DNA of 64,000 nt from JAGOPY01 sp964619555 (GCA_964619555.1 CAZUDV010000003.1:263822-327821), one strand, 5' to 3'; shown: positions 26,124 to 35,708, counted from the first letter of the stretch. Numbers and translations are program-made. Notes: generated from the sequence alone by a model not told the origin.

Positions 26124-27476
26124 ATGGAACTGACCACATCCAACGCGATTTCTCCAATTGACGGCAGGTACAGGAAACAAACCGAACCCCTTGCCTATTA
26201 TTTTTCCGAAGCAGCCTATATCAATTACCGGGTCTTTGTTGAAATAGAGTATTTCATCGCCCTTTGCAACATACCCCTTCCCGGACTTCAGGATCTGAAC
26301 GGGGATACCTATGAAGAACTGCGGATGATCAGCCGGAATTTTTCATTTGAAGATGCAGAAGAGGTGAAAGCCATTGAAAAGATCACAAACCATGATGTTA
26401 AAGCCGTCGAATATTATGTCAAGAAAAAGTTCGATAAGCTTAAGATCAGGAATTATAAGGAATTTGTTCACTTTGGGCTGACTTCACAGGATATCAACAA
26501 CACCTCGGTTCCCTATGCCACCAAACTGGCTCTTCATGAAATACTGCTCCCGTTGCTGAATGAACTGGAAGATCAACTGCTTAAAAAAGCCAGGGAATGG
26601 AAAGAAGTGCCCATGCTGGCCCGGACACATGGCCAGCCGGCTTCACCAACAAAACTCGGGAAGGAAATCCTGGTATTCCAGGAACGTTTAAAAAACCAGA
26701 TCCACCAGTTGAAGAACATTCCGTTCACGGCTAAATTCGGAGGAGCTACAGGCAACTTTAATGCACATAAAGCCGCATATCCTTCGATCGACTGGATTTC
26801 CTTTGCCGACAAATTCGTAAGCGAATCATTAGGGCTGCAGCGTCAGAAAGCCACCACCCAGATCGAACACTATGATAACCTGGCTGCCCTGTTCGACTGC
26901 CTGCGACGGATCAACACGATCCTGATCGACTTTTGCCGGGACATGTGGACTTACATCTCGATGGATTACTTTAAACAAAAGATCAAGACAGAAGAAGTCG
27001 GGTCTTCCGCCATGCCTCACAAGGTTAATCCCATTGACTTTGAAAATGCTGAAGGGAACCTGGGGATGGCCAATGCCATCTTAGCCCACTTATCGGAAAA
27101 GCTACCCATCAGCCGCTTACAGCGCGACCTGACCGACTCGACGGTCATCCGGAACATCGGAGTACCCTTCGGACATACGCTCATCGCCCTGAAATCATTG
27201 ATGAAAGGCCTGGACAAAGTCATCCTGAATGAGGAAAAAATCAGGTCCGACCTGAACGATAACTGGGCCGTGATCTCCGAGGCCATCCAGACAATCCTCC
27301 GCAGGGAAAATTATCCGGATCCTTATGAGGCGCTTAAAGACCTGACCAGGACCAATCAAAAGGTCGACCGTCAGCTCCTGCATGATTTCATTGACAGGTT
27401 AAAAATCCCCCAAACCGTTAAGGATGAATTAAAGAGCATCTCTCCCGAAAATTACACCGGTGTGGATTTGCTGTAA
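26124..27476 (+). CDS. purB: Adenylosuccinate lyase
   Basis: A 450-residue member of the fumarase/aspartase superfamily that acts twice in purine synthesis (SAICAR and adenylosuccinate cleavage). ATG 26124 gives the expected N-terminus MELTTSNAISPIDGRY. The signature GSSAMPHKVNP begins at residue 293 and contains the catalytic serine loop. HFGLTSQDINNT and RTHGQPASP are further active-site segments. The length and sequence fit the longer E. coli-type enzymes. It is followed by an ABC transporter gene 14 bases after its stop, suggesting co-transcription. Confidence 0.96.
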   Translation: MELTTSNAISPIDGRYRKQTEPLAYYFSEAAYINYRVFVEIEYFIALCNIPLPGLQDLNGDTYEELRMISRNFSFEDAEEVKAIEKITNHDVKAVEYYVKKKFDKLKIRNYKEFVHFGLTSQDINNTSVPYATKLALHEILLPLLNELEDQLLKKAREWKEVPMLARTHGQPASPTKLGKEILVFQERLKNQIHQLKNIPFTAKFGGATGNFNAHKAAYPSIDWISFADKFVSESLGLQRQKATTQIEHYDNLAALFDCLRRINTILIDFCRDMWTYISMDYFKQKIKTEEVGSSAMPHKVNPIDFENAEGNLGMANAILAHLSEKLPISRLQRDLTDSTVIRNIGVPFGHTLIALKSLMKGLDKVILNEEKIRSDLNDNWAVISEAIQTILRRENYPDPYEALKDLTRTNQKVDRQLLHDFIDRLKIPQTVKDELKSISPENYTGVDLL

Positions 27477-27490
27477 TTCTCCCTCCCAGT

Positions 27491-29311
27491 ATGAAAAAAT
27501 TCCTCCGTATACTCTCTTACATCAGGCCTTACTGGGTCCATGCGCTGCTGAACCTGTTTTCCAACCTGATGGTCATAGCTTTTTCATTATTCTCTTTCGT
27601 TCTGCTTGTGCCTTTTCTGAATCTGCTCTTCGGGATGGAAAAACTGGTGGAAGTGGAACCGAAACTTTCTTTCAGCCCCGATGCCATCCTGGAATACCTT
27701 AATTATTTCATCAGCCAGATCATAATCACCAAGGGAAAAATAAACGCCCTGGTGTTTATCTGCCTGTTCCTGCTGGGCAGCTTCTTTTTAAGGAACCTGT
27801 TCCGGTTCCTGGCGATGTTCTTCCTCGTGAAGGTTCGGGTCTCCGCCGTTAGGGACATGCGGAATGAACTGTATAACAAGCTGCTGATCCTACCATTGTC
27901 TTTTTACAACCAGCGTAAAAAAGGCGATATCATCTCCCGGGTAACCACCGATGTACAGGAAGTGGAGTTCTCCATTATGCATTACCTTGAAATACTGTTC
28001 CGTGACCCGATCACCATCGTCTCTTATTATATCACCATGCTGGTGATGAGCCCGAAATTAACCCTTTTTGTGACCATCTTACTTCCCGTCACCGGATATG
28101 TCATCGGGATCATCGGTAAAAACCTGCGAAAGAATTCGAAAGTCGGGCAGGCAAAATTTGCCGGACTGTTGGCTGTAATTGAGGAATCCATAAGCGGCTT
28201 GCGCATTATCAAGGCGTTTACTGCTATAAACTTTTCCAATGACCGGTTCCGGGAAATGAACAGGAGCTACGCCAGACTAATGACAAAAATTTACCGGACG
28301 CGTGATCTGTCCAGTCCTTTAAGTGAATTCCTGTCGTCGGTCGTAATTATCATCGTGCTCTGGTTTGGAGGTCAGCTGGTCCTCGGCGAGGACCCCAGCA
28401 TCTCGGCCGCTGTATTTATAACCTATATCGTCATATTCTCCCAGATCATCCCGCCGGCAAAATCGTTTTCCACCGGATATTACAGCATACAGAAGGGTAT
28501 CGCCTCCGCTGAGCGGATCTTTGAAATCCTGGACGCCGAAGAGGTAATCCTGGAGAAGGATAATCCGGTTAGGATCAACAGCTTTGAAAAGGAGATTGAA
28601 TACCGTGATGTGACTTTCGACTACGGAGGGGAACCCGTTCTGACGGAAATCAACATCAGCATTCAAAAAGGGCAGATCTTTGCACTGGTTGGGCCTTCCG
28701 GAGGTGGCAAATCGACTTTTGTCGACCTGTTACCCAGGTTTTACGATACTTCGCTCGGGTCCATCAGAATTGACGGAACCGATATCCGGGATTACCGGAT
28801 CGATGACCTGCGGTCTCTCATGGGAATTGTCACACAGGAATCGATCCTTTTTAATGATACGGTGTATAATAACATTGTCTTTGGAATGAAGGGCGTTACT
28901 TCGGAAGATGTGGTCAATGCTGCCAGGATTGCCAATGCGCATGATTTTATCATGGCAATGGCAGATGGATATGAAACCAATATCGGTGACAGAGGTACGA
29001 AATTGTCAGGCGGACAGCGCCAGCGGATCAGCATTGCCAGGGCAATTCTTCGAAATCCGCCTATCCTGATACTCGATGAAGCAACTTCTGCGCTGGACTC
29101 CGAATCTGAAAAACTAGTGCAGGATGCGCTCTCAAAAGTCATGCAGGACCGGACTTCCATCGTTATAGCCCACCGATTGTCCACCATTAAGTTCGCAAAC
29201 CGGATCATTGTTCTGGATAAAGGGAAGGTTGTTGAAGAAGGACGTCACGATGAACTGATGCAAGCCGGCGGACTTTATAAACGCCTGCACGACCTCCAGA
29301 CTTTTGCCTGA
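27491..29311 (+). CDS. ABC exporter, ATPase fused to permease (MsbA-like)
   Basis: A 606-residue half-transporter. Residues ~1-330 are the six-helix type I exporter membrane domain, and the rest is the ATPase. Walker A is GPSGGGKS at 401-408, the signature is LSGGQRQRISIARA, Walker B is ILILDEATSAL, and the H-loop is IVIAHRLST. The closest family is the lipid A/lipid flippase-like exporters common in Bacteroidota, which work as homodimers. The cargo cannot be told from sequence. It follows purB by 14 bases. Confidence 0.93.
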   Translation: MKKFLRILSYIRPYWVHALLNLFSNLMVIAFSLFSFVLLVPFLNLLFGMEKLVEVEPKLSFSPDAILEYLNYFISQIIITKGKINALVFICLFLLGSFFLRNLFRFLAMFFLVKVRVSAVRDMRNELYNKLLILPLSFYNQRKKGDIISRVTTDVQEVEFSIMHYLEILFRDPITIVSYYITMLVMSPKLTLFVTILLPVTGYVIGIIGKNLRKNSKVGQAKFAGLLAVIEESISGLRIIKAFTAINFSNDRFREMNRSYARLMTKIYRTRDLSSPLSEFLSSVVIIIVLWFGGQLVLGEDPSISAAVFITYIVIFSQIIPPAKSFSTGYYSIQKGIASAERIFEILDAEEVILEKDNPVRINSFEKEIEYRDVTFDYGGEPVLTEINISIQKGQIFALVGPSGGGKSTFVDLLPRFYDTSLGSIRIDGTDIRDYRIDDLRSLMGIVTQESILFNDTVYNNIVFGMKGVTSEDVVNAARIANAHDFIMAMADGYETNIGDRGTKLSGGQRQRISIARAILRNPPILILDEATSALDSESEKLVQDALSKVMQDRTSIVIAHRLSTIKFANRIIVLDKGKVVEEGRHDELMQAGGLYKRLHDLQTFA

Positions 29312-29338
29312 AAAACCAATTATTCATGAGGAAAGTTG

Positions 29339-29346
29339 TAAATTTG
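29339..29346 (+). promoter_or_regulatory. -7 element for DUF5606-pyrK-pyrD
   Basis: TAAATTTG, an exact match, 12 bases before the ATG of the first gene of the set. Confidence 0.5.
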
Positions 29347-29358
29347 TCCAAAATTTAA

Positions 29359-29838
29359 ATGATGGACCTTACTAAAATATTGGCAATTTCAGGGAAACCG
29401 GGCCTGTATAAAATGCTTTCCCAAACCAAATCGGGGTTTGTGGTCGAATCCCTGGCGGATGGAAAGAGATTCCCCGTTTTCGCTCATGAAAGAGTAAGTT
29501 CACTGGAGGAAATCAGCATTTTTACTTCCGGGGATGAAGATCTTCCGTTGAAGGATGTGTTCAAAAAGTTTTATGAGAAACTTGAAGGCAATCAGGGCCC
29601 TGATCCAAAAGGCAACCAGGAAGAGATCAGGAAATTCTTCGAATCGGTAATACCGGATTACGATGTGGAAAAGGTCTATATATCCGATATGAAAAAGGCC
29701 GTTACGTGGTATCAAATTCTGCTGGAAAAACAATTACTGGATTTTTCCGAAGAAAAGGAAGAAGTGCCTGAAAAGAAAACAGAATCCGCTCCAGCAGATT
29801 TGAAAGAAGACAGTTCTGATTCACCGGAAGAAAAGTAA
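29359..29838 (+). CDS. DUF5606 family protein
   Basis: A 159-residue protein of a family found almost only in Bacteroidota. The N-terminal ~65 residues (ILAISGKPGLYKML, VVESLADGKRFPVF) form a small beta-rich domain. The middle carries a helical segment (KDVFKKFYEKLEG, QEEIRKFFESVIPDYD) and the C-terminus is a low-complexity acidic/lysine tail. Two ATGs (29359 and 29362) are adjacent and I keep the first. It is followed by pyrK after 13 bases, so it is probably co-expressed with pyrimidine synthesis genes. Its function is unknown. Confidence 0.88.
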   Translation: MMDLTKILAISGKPGLYKMLSQTKSGFVVESLADGKRFPVFAHERVSSLEEISIFTSGDEDLPLKDVFKKFYEKLEGNQGPDPKGNQEEIRKFFESVIPDYDVEKVYISDMKKAVTWYQILLEKQLLDFSEEKEEVPEKKTESAPADLKEDSSDSPEEK

Positions 29839-29851
29839 ACTTAAGATCCGG

Positions 29852-30625
29852 ATGAAAAAAGTCGAAGATTTCACAGTTCTGGGGCACAAGTGGCTGAATT
29901 ACAAAACATTTGTCATTGACCTTGAAGCGTCAGAAGAAATGCAGCCGGTTCATCCCGGAAACTTTGCAGAAATCGAAATAAAAAACTCCCCGAAGGTATT
30001 TCTCAGAAGACCATTTTCCGTTTATGACGTCAATTCTTCTGCCCGGACGCTGAGTTTCTTTGTAAAGGTGATTGGTGAAGGGACCCGACTGCTGGGTGAG
30101 ACCCGTAAAGGTGATACCTTGAATCTGATATACCCGCTTGGGAACGGATTCTCTGTACCTGAAAAAAACCGGATACTGGTCGTCGCCGGCGGATCAGGGG
30201 TTGCGCCTTTCATACTCTATGCCAGGCAATTGGCATCGTTTAAGAAGGATATTACATTTCTTTTCGGGGGAAGAACGGCCGAAGATATTGTACTGGTGGA
30301 AAAGTTCAGGGAATTCGGAGAAGTCTTCATAACAACGGAAGACGGTACCCTTGGCGAAAAGGGTCTTGTTACGCAACACAGCCTTTTTGGACGAGATGAA
30401 CTGCCGTTCGATTTTATCGCCACCTGTGGCCCTGATCCGATGATGAAAGCAATTGCCAGGATCGCCGGCAATCAGGGAATCCCCTGCGAAGCATCCCTCG
30501 AGAACACCATGGCGTGCGGTTTTGGCGCTTGCCTTTGTTGTATTGTGGATACGGTAAATGGCAATAAATGCGTTTGTACGGAAGGGCCTGTTTTTAATAC
30601 TAAAGACCTGAAATGGCAGAGCTAG
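29852..30625 (+). CDS. pyrK: Dihydroorotate dehydrogenase B, electron transfer subunit
   Basis: A 257-residue FAD/[2Fe-2S] subunit that passes electrons from PyrD to NAD+. The flavin motif RRPFSVYD (~50) and the NAD-binding motif GGSGVAPF match the family. The C-terminal cluster is ACGFGACLCC, followed by CVCTEG, giving four cysteine ligands. It overlaps pyrD by 13 bases, a typical PyrK-PyrD pair. Its presence indicates a 1B-type enzyme using NAD+ and not fumarate or quinone, which suits an anaerobe. Confidence 0.95.
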   Translation: MKKVEDFTVLGHKWLNYKTFVIDLEASEEMQPVHPGNFAEIEIKNSPKVFLRRPFSVYDVNSSARTLSFFVKVIGEGTRLLGETRKGDTLNLIYPLGNGFSVPEKNRILVVAGGSGVAPFILYARQLASFKKDITFLFGGRTAEDIVLVEKFREFGEVFITTEDGTLGEKGLVTQHSLFGRDELPFDFIATCGPDPMMKAIARIAGNQGIPCEASLENTMACGFGACLCCIVDTVNGNKCVCTEGPVFNTKDLKWQS

Positions 30626-31524
30626 GAGTCAATATAGGAAACCTAAGGTTAAAGAACCCGGTAACGACGGCATCCGGCACCTATGGATATGGCGAGGAAT
30701 TCAAGGATTTCATGGATGTGAACCGGCTTGGGGCGATCTTCGTCAAGGGTATCACACTGGAAAACCGGGAAGGCAATCCGTACCCCCGCATGGCCGAGAC
30801 CCCATCAGGCATGCTGAATTCTGTTGGACTGCAGAATAAGGGCGTGGATTATTTCATCCGCGTCATCTACCCCAGGGTTAGAAATTTCGATACACATATC
30901 ATTCCCAATGTGAACGGATCCACTATCGAAGACTATATCACCGTTTCAGAAAAACTGAATGAAGTGACAGGGATCGATTCCATTGAGCTGAATATCTCCT
31001 GTCCGAATGTAAAAGCAGGAGGAATGGCTTTTGGCATTAATCCTAAATCGGCTTTTGAAGCAACCAGGGCTGTAAGGGATGTATATAAGAAGACCCTGAT
31101 TGTGAAGTTATCCCCGAATGTCACCGATATTGCCGAGATGGCCAGGATCGTGGTGGATGCCGGCGCCGACTCCGTATCGCTGGTGAATACCTTCCTGGCG
31201 ATGGCCATCAATGCAGAAACCCGCAAACCGATACTGGGAATGGTTACCGGCGGACTCTCCGGTCCGGCTATCAAGCCGATCGCCCTGCGAATGGTCTGGG
31301 ATGTTTTTAAGGCGGTCAATGTGCCGGTTGTTGGAATGGGTGGTATCATGAATTCCCAGGATGCCATAGAATTCATCCTGGCCGGTTCCACCGCAGTTCA
31401 GGTAGGAACGGCTAACTTCATCGACCCCGCTATTTCCATTAAAATTCTGGACGGAATAGAAGAATACATGGACCGCCAGGGTGTTCGATCCGTGACAGAA
31501 CTTATCGGCGGACTCAGGATTTGA
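30613..31524 (+). CDS. pyrD: Dihydroorotate dehydrogenase B, catalytic subunit
   Basis: A 303-residue FMN-dependent TIM barrel that converts dihydroorotate to orotate. The catalytic cysteine is C130 in the NISCPN motif (N127-N132), the same position as in the Lactococcus enzyme family. Other FMN contacts are seen in TASGTYGYG at the N-terminus and VVGMGGIM near 240. It overlaps pyrK and is followed after 13 bases by a convergent TM2 gene. Confidence 0.96.
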   Translation: MAELGVNIGNLRLKNPVTTASGTYGYGEEFKDFMDVNRLGAIFVKGITLENREGNPYPRMAETPSGMLNSVGLQNKGVDYFIRVIYPRVRNFDTHIIPNVNGSTIEDYITVSEKLNEVTGIDSIELNISCPNVKAGGMAFGINPKSAFEATRAVRDVYKKTLIVKLSPNVTDIAEMARIVVDAGADSVSLVNTFLAMAINAETRKPILGMVTGGLSGPAIKPIALRMVWDVFKAVNVPVVGMGGIMNSQDAIEFILAGSTAVQVGTANFIDPAISIKILDGIEEYMDRQGVRSVTELIGGLRI

Positions 31525-31537
31525 TTTATTTCAATTT

Positions 31538-31888
31538 TCAGGCCCCTTTCACCATCATGGCGGCTTCGTTGGCCATGCGCTGGTTGTATTCCATTGCCAG
31601 ATCCTGGTAATTGATCAGGTCAATAATGGTGCCGATAAGGCAAAGGCCTCCGGTGAACAGATACAACAATCCCATACCGATCTGGTTGATCAGGAACCGC
31701 TGTATCCCAGCAATCCCGACAAACCCAATCAGGGTTGTCAGAAGCATGATCTGCGGGTCCCTGCGCCGGGCACGGTAAATATTCGCGAAATTCATCAGCA
31801 TCTGGTCGTCATAATCTTTCGTAAGTCCTTATACATAGGCCAGCTCACGGCCCTGCAATTCAGGTAGAAATTGATAAAAATTCGACAT
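31538..31888 (-). pseudogene. TM2 domain protein interrupted by an in-frame TAA
   Basis: The downstream open part (from the ATG at 31801) codes for an 87-residue TM2 domain with two hydrophobic helices and the motif IGMGLLYLFTGGLCLIG. Reading further upstream in the same frame gives a plausible N-terminus starting at ATG 31888 (MSNFYQFLPELQGRELAYV), a TAA at 31829-31831, then GLTKDYDDQ joining straight into the open part. A single CAA-to-TAA change would explain it. Without the N-terminal half the product may still be made from the internal ATG at 31801, but no good initiation signal is evident. It lies 10 bases after DUF2752 on the same strand, a usual pairing. Confidence 0.7.
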
Positions 31889-31898
31889 AGCTTGGATT

Positions 31899-32207
31899 TT
31901 ATAAGGTTGATAATTGAAATGTTGATTTTTTCTTTAACACATCTACAGCCCTGTATATCAAGAGTATCAATGCAGGGATGCCCAGAGGGTGAGCCAATAC
32001 GGAAGATATAATATCAAGCCTGAAAAGAAATCCTATTGACCTGCCCAATCCACATCCGGGGCAATATTCAATCCCAAGATTATGAAAAGGACAAAGGGTA
32101 TAATGCTGGCAGGCAGGATTATTCAGCGCAAGGAACAGGATAGCCCCCAGCCATATGAAAGCTTCCTTCCTTTGCCAAATCCATATCAGGGTTGTCCTGG
32201 AATGCAT
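31899..32207 (-). CDS. DUF2752 family membrane protein
   Basis: A 102-residue small membrane protein with helices around residues 15-30 and 75-90. It carries the DUF2752 motif CPFHNLGIEYCPGCGLGRS, four cysteines in a Cx9CxxC-like layout. Members are usually found beside TM2 proteins, and here the broken TM2 gene follows within 11 bases. The function is unknown; a metal- or thiol-dependent membrane role is possible. Confidence 0.85.
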   Translation of the reverse strand: MHSRTTLIWIWQRKEAFIWLGAILFLALNNPACQHYTLCPFHNLGIEYCPGCGLGRSIGFLFRLDIISSVLAHPLGIPALILLIYRAVDVLKKKSTFQLSTL

Positions 32208-32243
32208 AGTCGAAACCTTAAGGGATGAATGATCATGTCAATT

Positions 32244-32251
32244 CAAATATA
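32244..32251 (-). promoter_or_regulatory. -7 element for DUF2752-TM2
   Basis: The minus strand reads TATATTTG, an exact match, 36 bases before the start at 32207. Confidence 0.45.
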
Positions 32252-32292
32252 AACCAAAATATGCTATGTGCAGAAGGGTGGTGGAAAAATCC

Positions 32293-33372
32293 TCAGGAAA
32301 CCGGATTAGAATTGCTTATGACATTGACCTCCCTCTCGAGCTCAATCCCAAATCTCGATTTCACCGACTCCCGGATTTTTTCCGAGAGGCCATGGATCTC
32401 GGCGCCAGTCGCATGGCCGTAATTCACCAGCACGAGTGCCTGTTCTTTGTGTACACCGGCATCCTTTTCACGATATCCTTTCCAACCGCATTGTTCTATC
32501 AGCCAGCCTGCAGCCAGCTTGAACAATGAGGTCTGAGGCATATCGCCGGGGGGTATGATACCGGCAGACGGCTGAGTCTCATAAAATACAATTCCCGGGA
32601 ACTTCTCCCGCAACGCCAACAGGGCCTCTATATTGACAACAGGATTCTTAAAGAAGCTGCCGGCATTGCCAATGACCTTTGGATCAGGCAATTTCGAAGA
32701 TCGTATTTGCAGAACAGCCTGCCTTACATCATGTAGGCTTATTTCTTCCAGCGGTACACCTTTGAAATACTGAACCAGGGCCTGGTATGAAAGGTTGGGC
32801 TTTGAATCTACCGTCAATTTTAATACAACTTCTGTAATGATTACCTTCCCTTTCAGTTCCCGTTTAAAAATGCTGTCCCGGTAACCGAACTGGCATTGTT
32901 CCCTGTTTAACTCCAGTTGCCTTCCCGTTATTATGTCAATGCAATTGACGGAATAAAATTGATCCTTAAGTTCTGACCCATAGGCCCCAATATTCTGTAT
33001 CGGGCTGCTGCCAGTATTTCCGGGAATGCCCGAAAGGTTTTCCAGCCCCCCCCATCCATGGCTTACACAATAATCCACCAGGTCATCCCAGGTCTCGCCG
33101 GCGGCAACGCGGATGAGAACCTCACCATCCGTTTCCTTAAGAAGTTCTATACCTTTCGTATTGATTTGGATGACCCGTCCGCGAAAGTCCTCCAGGAAAA
33201 GAACATTGCTGCCGCTCCCCAGGATCAGAACCCGTTCCTTATGCAAATCATTATTTAACCGGATAAAATCAAGTATGTCATGAGTGTATTCCATAACAAT
33301 GAATTCATCCGCCGATACATCCATTCCAAAGGTATGGTATGAACTCAGGTTCTTATTCTGATAAACTTTCAT
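32293..33372 (-). CDS. murB: UDP-N-acetylenolpyruvoylglucosamine reductase
   Basis: A 359-residue FAD enzyme that reduces UDP-GlcNAc-enolpyruvate to UDP-MurNAc in peptidoglycan synthesis. FAD-contact motifs are LGSGSNVLF (~51-59) and LSGIPGNTGSSPIQNIGAYG (~113-132). The catalytic arginine region is YRDSIF (~164) and the catalytic serine S239 lies in AGSFFKNP. A C-terminal glutamate occurs in LEREV. The insert in the YRDSxFK region and the length fit the E. coli-type (type I) enzyme. It is divergent from the downstream glycosyltransferase. Confidence 0.95.
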   Translation of the reverse strand: MKVYQNKNLSSYHTFGMDVSADEFIVMEYTHDILDFIRLNNDLHKERVLILGSGSNVLFLEDFRGRVIQINTKGIELLKETDGEVLIRVAAGETWDDLVDYCVSHGWGGLENLSGIPGNTGSSPIQNIGAYGSELKDQFYSVNCIDIITGRQLELNREQCQFGYRDSIFKRELKGKVIITEVVLKLTVDSKPNLSYQALVQYFKGVPLEEISLHDVRQAVLQIRSSKLPDPKVIGNAGSFFKNPVVNIEALLALREKFPGIVFYETQPSAGIIPPGDMPQTSLFKLAAGWLIEQCGWKGYREKDAGVHKEQALVLVNYGHATGAEIHGLSEKIRESVKSRFGIELEREVNVISNSNPVS

Positions 33373-33394
33373 TTTCTGGATGCTCTAAAAACCC

Positions 33395-33402
33395 CAAAAT
33401 TA
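33395..33402 (-). promoter_or_regulatory. -7 element for murB
   Basis: The minus strand reads TAATTTTG, an exact match, 22 bases before the murB ATG. Confidence 0.5.
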
Positions 33403-33423
33403 GCAATTGTGGGCGATTTATAC

Positions 33424-33431
33424 TAATTTCG
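33424..33431 (+). promoter_or_regulatory. Near-consensus -7 element for glycosyltransferase pair
   Basis: TAATTTCG (7 of 8) on the plus strand, divergent from the murB element. Confidence 0.3.
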
Positions 33432-33466
33432 TGGCTTCTGACGTTCCGTAAAATCATTGGTGTTGC

Positions 33467-34582
33467 TTGAAAAAAGTAATTGTTTCGGTAATAAACGATC
33501 TCTCCACGGACCAAAGGGTGGACAGGACCTGCACCACGCTGAATGAAATGGGTTTCGAGGTACTACTGGTCGGAAGAAGGAAAAGAGATTCCCTGTCACT
33601 TAAAAAAAGAAAGTACGGGACCCATCGGATGCATTTGCTTTTTGAGAAAGGCCCGGTATTTTATATGGAGTTCAATATCAGGCTGTTTCTTTTCCTGCTT
33701 TTCAATAAATCTCATTTACTGGTATCCAACGATCTTGATACATTATTGCCGAATTATTTGATTTCGAAACTGAAACGGCTGCCGATCGTTTACGACAGCC
33801 ATGAACATTTTACGGAGGTCCCGGAACTTATCCACCGGAAGTTGGTGCAGAAAACCTGGAAGGCACTGGAACGGCTTATGGTTCCCCGACTTAAAAATGT
33901 CATAACGGTCAATCAATCCCTTGCCTCGATCTTTCAGCAGCTTTATGGCGTGCCGGTTTGTGTGGTCAGGAATGTGCCTTACAGAAGGGAATACCTGGTT
34001 GAAAGCACCAGGACCGGATTAGGATTGCCCGAGGATAAAAGGATCATCCTGTTGCAAGGAGCAGGTATTAATGTTCATCGCGGAGCTGAGGAAGCGATTC
34101 TTGCGATGAAACACCTGGAAGATGCTATTTTACTGATTATTGGAAGCGGTGACAAGATTGGGGACCTGAAAAAGCTGGCAAGGGAATCTGACCTTGACCA
34201 CCGGGTCCGGTTCATATCCAGGTTACCTTTCGACGAATTGTACCGGTACACGGTCCATGCCGATATTGGCCTGACTCTCGACAAAGACACCAACGTCAAC
34301 TATCGCTTCAGCCTGCCCAATAAATTATTCGATTATATTCAGGCCAGGGTGCCTGTGCTCGCTTCCGACCTGCCGGAAATCAAGAAAATTGTGACAGGAT
34401 ACAACATAGGCCGGATTATAAAGTCGCATGATCCTGAACATATAGCTGATTCAATTTCGCAAATGCTTGAAGATCCCTTACAAATTGCGGAATGGAAAGA
34501 AAACCTTAAATTTGCCGCATCGGAGCTTTGCTGGGAAAATGAAAAGCAGGTTTTGATCGACGTTTACCGGCCATATGCCTGA
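33467..34582 (+). CDS. Glycosyltransferase family 4-like
   Basis: A 371-residue GT-B glycosyltransferase. It starts at TTG 33467, supported by the family-like N-terminus KKVIVSVINDLSTDQRVDRT, which begins right there; no upstream ATG is in frame. A glycine-rich donor region (GAGINVHRGAEEAI) and the C-terminal SLPNKLFDYIQARVPVLASD match the nucleotide-sugar-binding half of GT4 enzymes. It overlaps the next glycosyltransferase by 8 bases, so the two are coupled. They probably act on the same envelope polysaccharide or glycolipid; donor and acceptor are unknown. Confidence 0.88.
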   Translation: MKKVIVSVINDLSTDQRVDRTCTTLNEMGFEVLLVGRRKRDSLSLKKRKYGTHRMHLLFEKGPVFYMEFNIRLFLFLLFNKSHLLVSNDLDTLLPNYLISKLKRLPIVYDSHEHFTEVPELIHRKLVQKTWKALERLMVPRLKNVITVNQSLASIFQQLYGVPVCVVRNVPYRREYLVESTRTGLGLPEDKRIILLQGAGINVHRGAEEAILAMKHLEDAILLIIGSGDKIGDLKKLARESDLDHRVRFISRLPFDELYRYTVHADIGLTLDKDTNVNYRFSLPNKLFDYIQARVPVLASDLPEIKKIVTGYNIGRIIKSHDPEHIADSISQMLEDPLQIAEWKENLKFAASELCWENEKQVLIDVYRPYA

Positions 34583-35708
34583 AAAACACCTTCATATCAT
34601 TTCATTTGACATACCCTATCCCCCAAATTACGGTGGGGTGATTGATGTTTATTTCAAGATCACCACACTGCACCGGCTGGGTATAAGGATTCACCTGCAT
34701 TGCTTTGAATACCCTGGAAGGAACAGGGCGCCGGAACTGGAAGAATTCTGCGAAAAGGTGCACTACTATCCCAGGATATTGGGTTTGCGGTCTGCCTTCA
34801 GTATTAAGCCATACATAGTCAGCAGCCGGAAATCGGATCAACTGATTGAAAACCTGCTTAAAGACGATTATCCAATCCTTTTCGAAGGTCTTCACAGTTG
34901 CTATTACATGGATGATCCCAGGCTGAAGGACAGGACCAAGATATATAGGGAAAGTAATATCGAACACCGCTATTATTTTAACCTGTTTAAGGTTGATGCG
35001 AACCTGAAAAACAAGCTGTATTTTGCAGGGGCCAGTGCGAAACTGCGTCTTTATCAAAAGGTTCTCCATCATACCAGTCTTATGCTGGCCGTTTCCCAGC
35101 ATGATGCCGATTACCTGAAACATCATTTCCCCGGTATTCCGGTTTATCATTTGCCCAGTTTTCATGCCAATGAAAGTGTTTCCATTCAACCAGGTAACGG
35201 TGATTATGCCCTCTACCACGGAAATATTGAAGTTTCCGAGAACGAGTATGCAGCTTCATTCCTGATAACCAAAGTTTTTGAAGGCCTTGATATACCATTC
35301 ATCATCGCTGGGATGAATCCCCGGCCGAAATTCCGGAAGCTGGTGGAAACCAGGCCGGATATTATGCTGATCGGAAATCCGGCAGAGGAAAAGATGTCGG
35401 AGCTCATCCGCAATGCCCATGTACACATACTTGTTACCTTCCAGGCAACCGGCCTCAAGTTGAAGCTGCTCAACACTCTCTATAACGGAAGGTTTTGCCT
35501 TGTAAATGAGGCCATGATCAAAGGGACAACCCTGGGTTCATTATGTGAGATTGCCAATTCGGCGGATGAATTAAAAGCCAGGCTCAAGGATCTTTTCAAA
35601 AAAGAATTTACACTGGAAGAAAAACTGAAGAGGGAGGAAATCCTGAATCGTTATTACGATAATAAGACCAACGGGGAAAAGATGATTGAACTCATCTACA
35701 GGCTGTGA
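34575..35708 (+). CDS. Glycosyltransferase (GT-B-like)
   Basis: A 377-residue protein with an N-terminal segment IISFDIPYPPNYGGVIDV, a pattern often seen in GT1/GT4-like enzymes. The C-terminal half has NGDYALYHGNIEVSENE and an acceptor/donor helix LKLKLLNTLYNGRFCLVN. It is less conserved than its neighbour. It is translationally coupled to the upstream glycosyltransferase and converges on ftsE with a 13-base overlap of the two 3' ends. The exact sugar is unknown. Confidence 0.75.
   Translation: MPEKHLHIISFDIPYPPNYGGVIDVYFKITTLHRLGIRIHLHCFEYPGRNRAPELEEFCEKVHYYPRILGLRSAFSIKPYIVSSRKSDQLIENLLKDDYPILFEGLHSCYYMDDPRLKDRTKIYRESNIEHRYYFNLFKVDANLKNKLYFAGASAKLRLYQKVLHHTSLMLAVSQHDADYLKHHFPGIPVYHLPSFHANESVSIQPGNGDYALYHGNIEVSENEYAASFLITKVFEGLDIPFIIAGMNPRPKFRKLVETRPDIMLIGNPAEEKMSELIRNAHVHILVTFQATGLKLKLLNTLYNGRFCLVNEAMIKGTTLGSLCEIANSADELKARLKDLFKKEFTLEEKLKREEILNRYYDNKTNGEKMIELIYRL

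Noticed and set aside
34602..35219. 205-codon minus-strand ORF
   Set aside because: Antisense shadow of the second glycosyltransferase.
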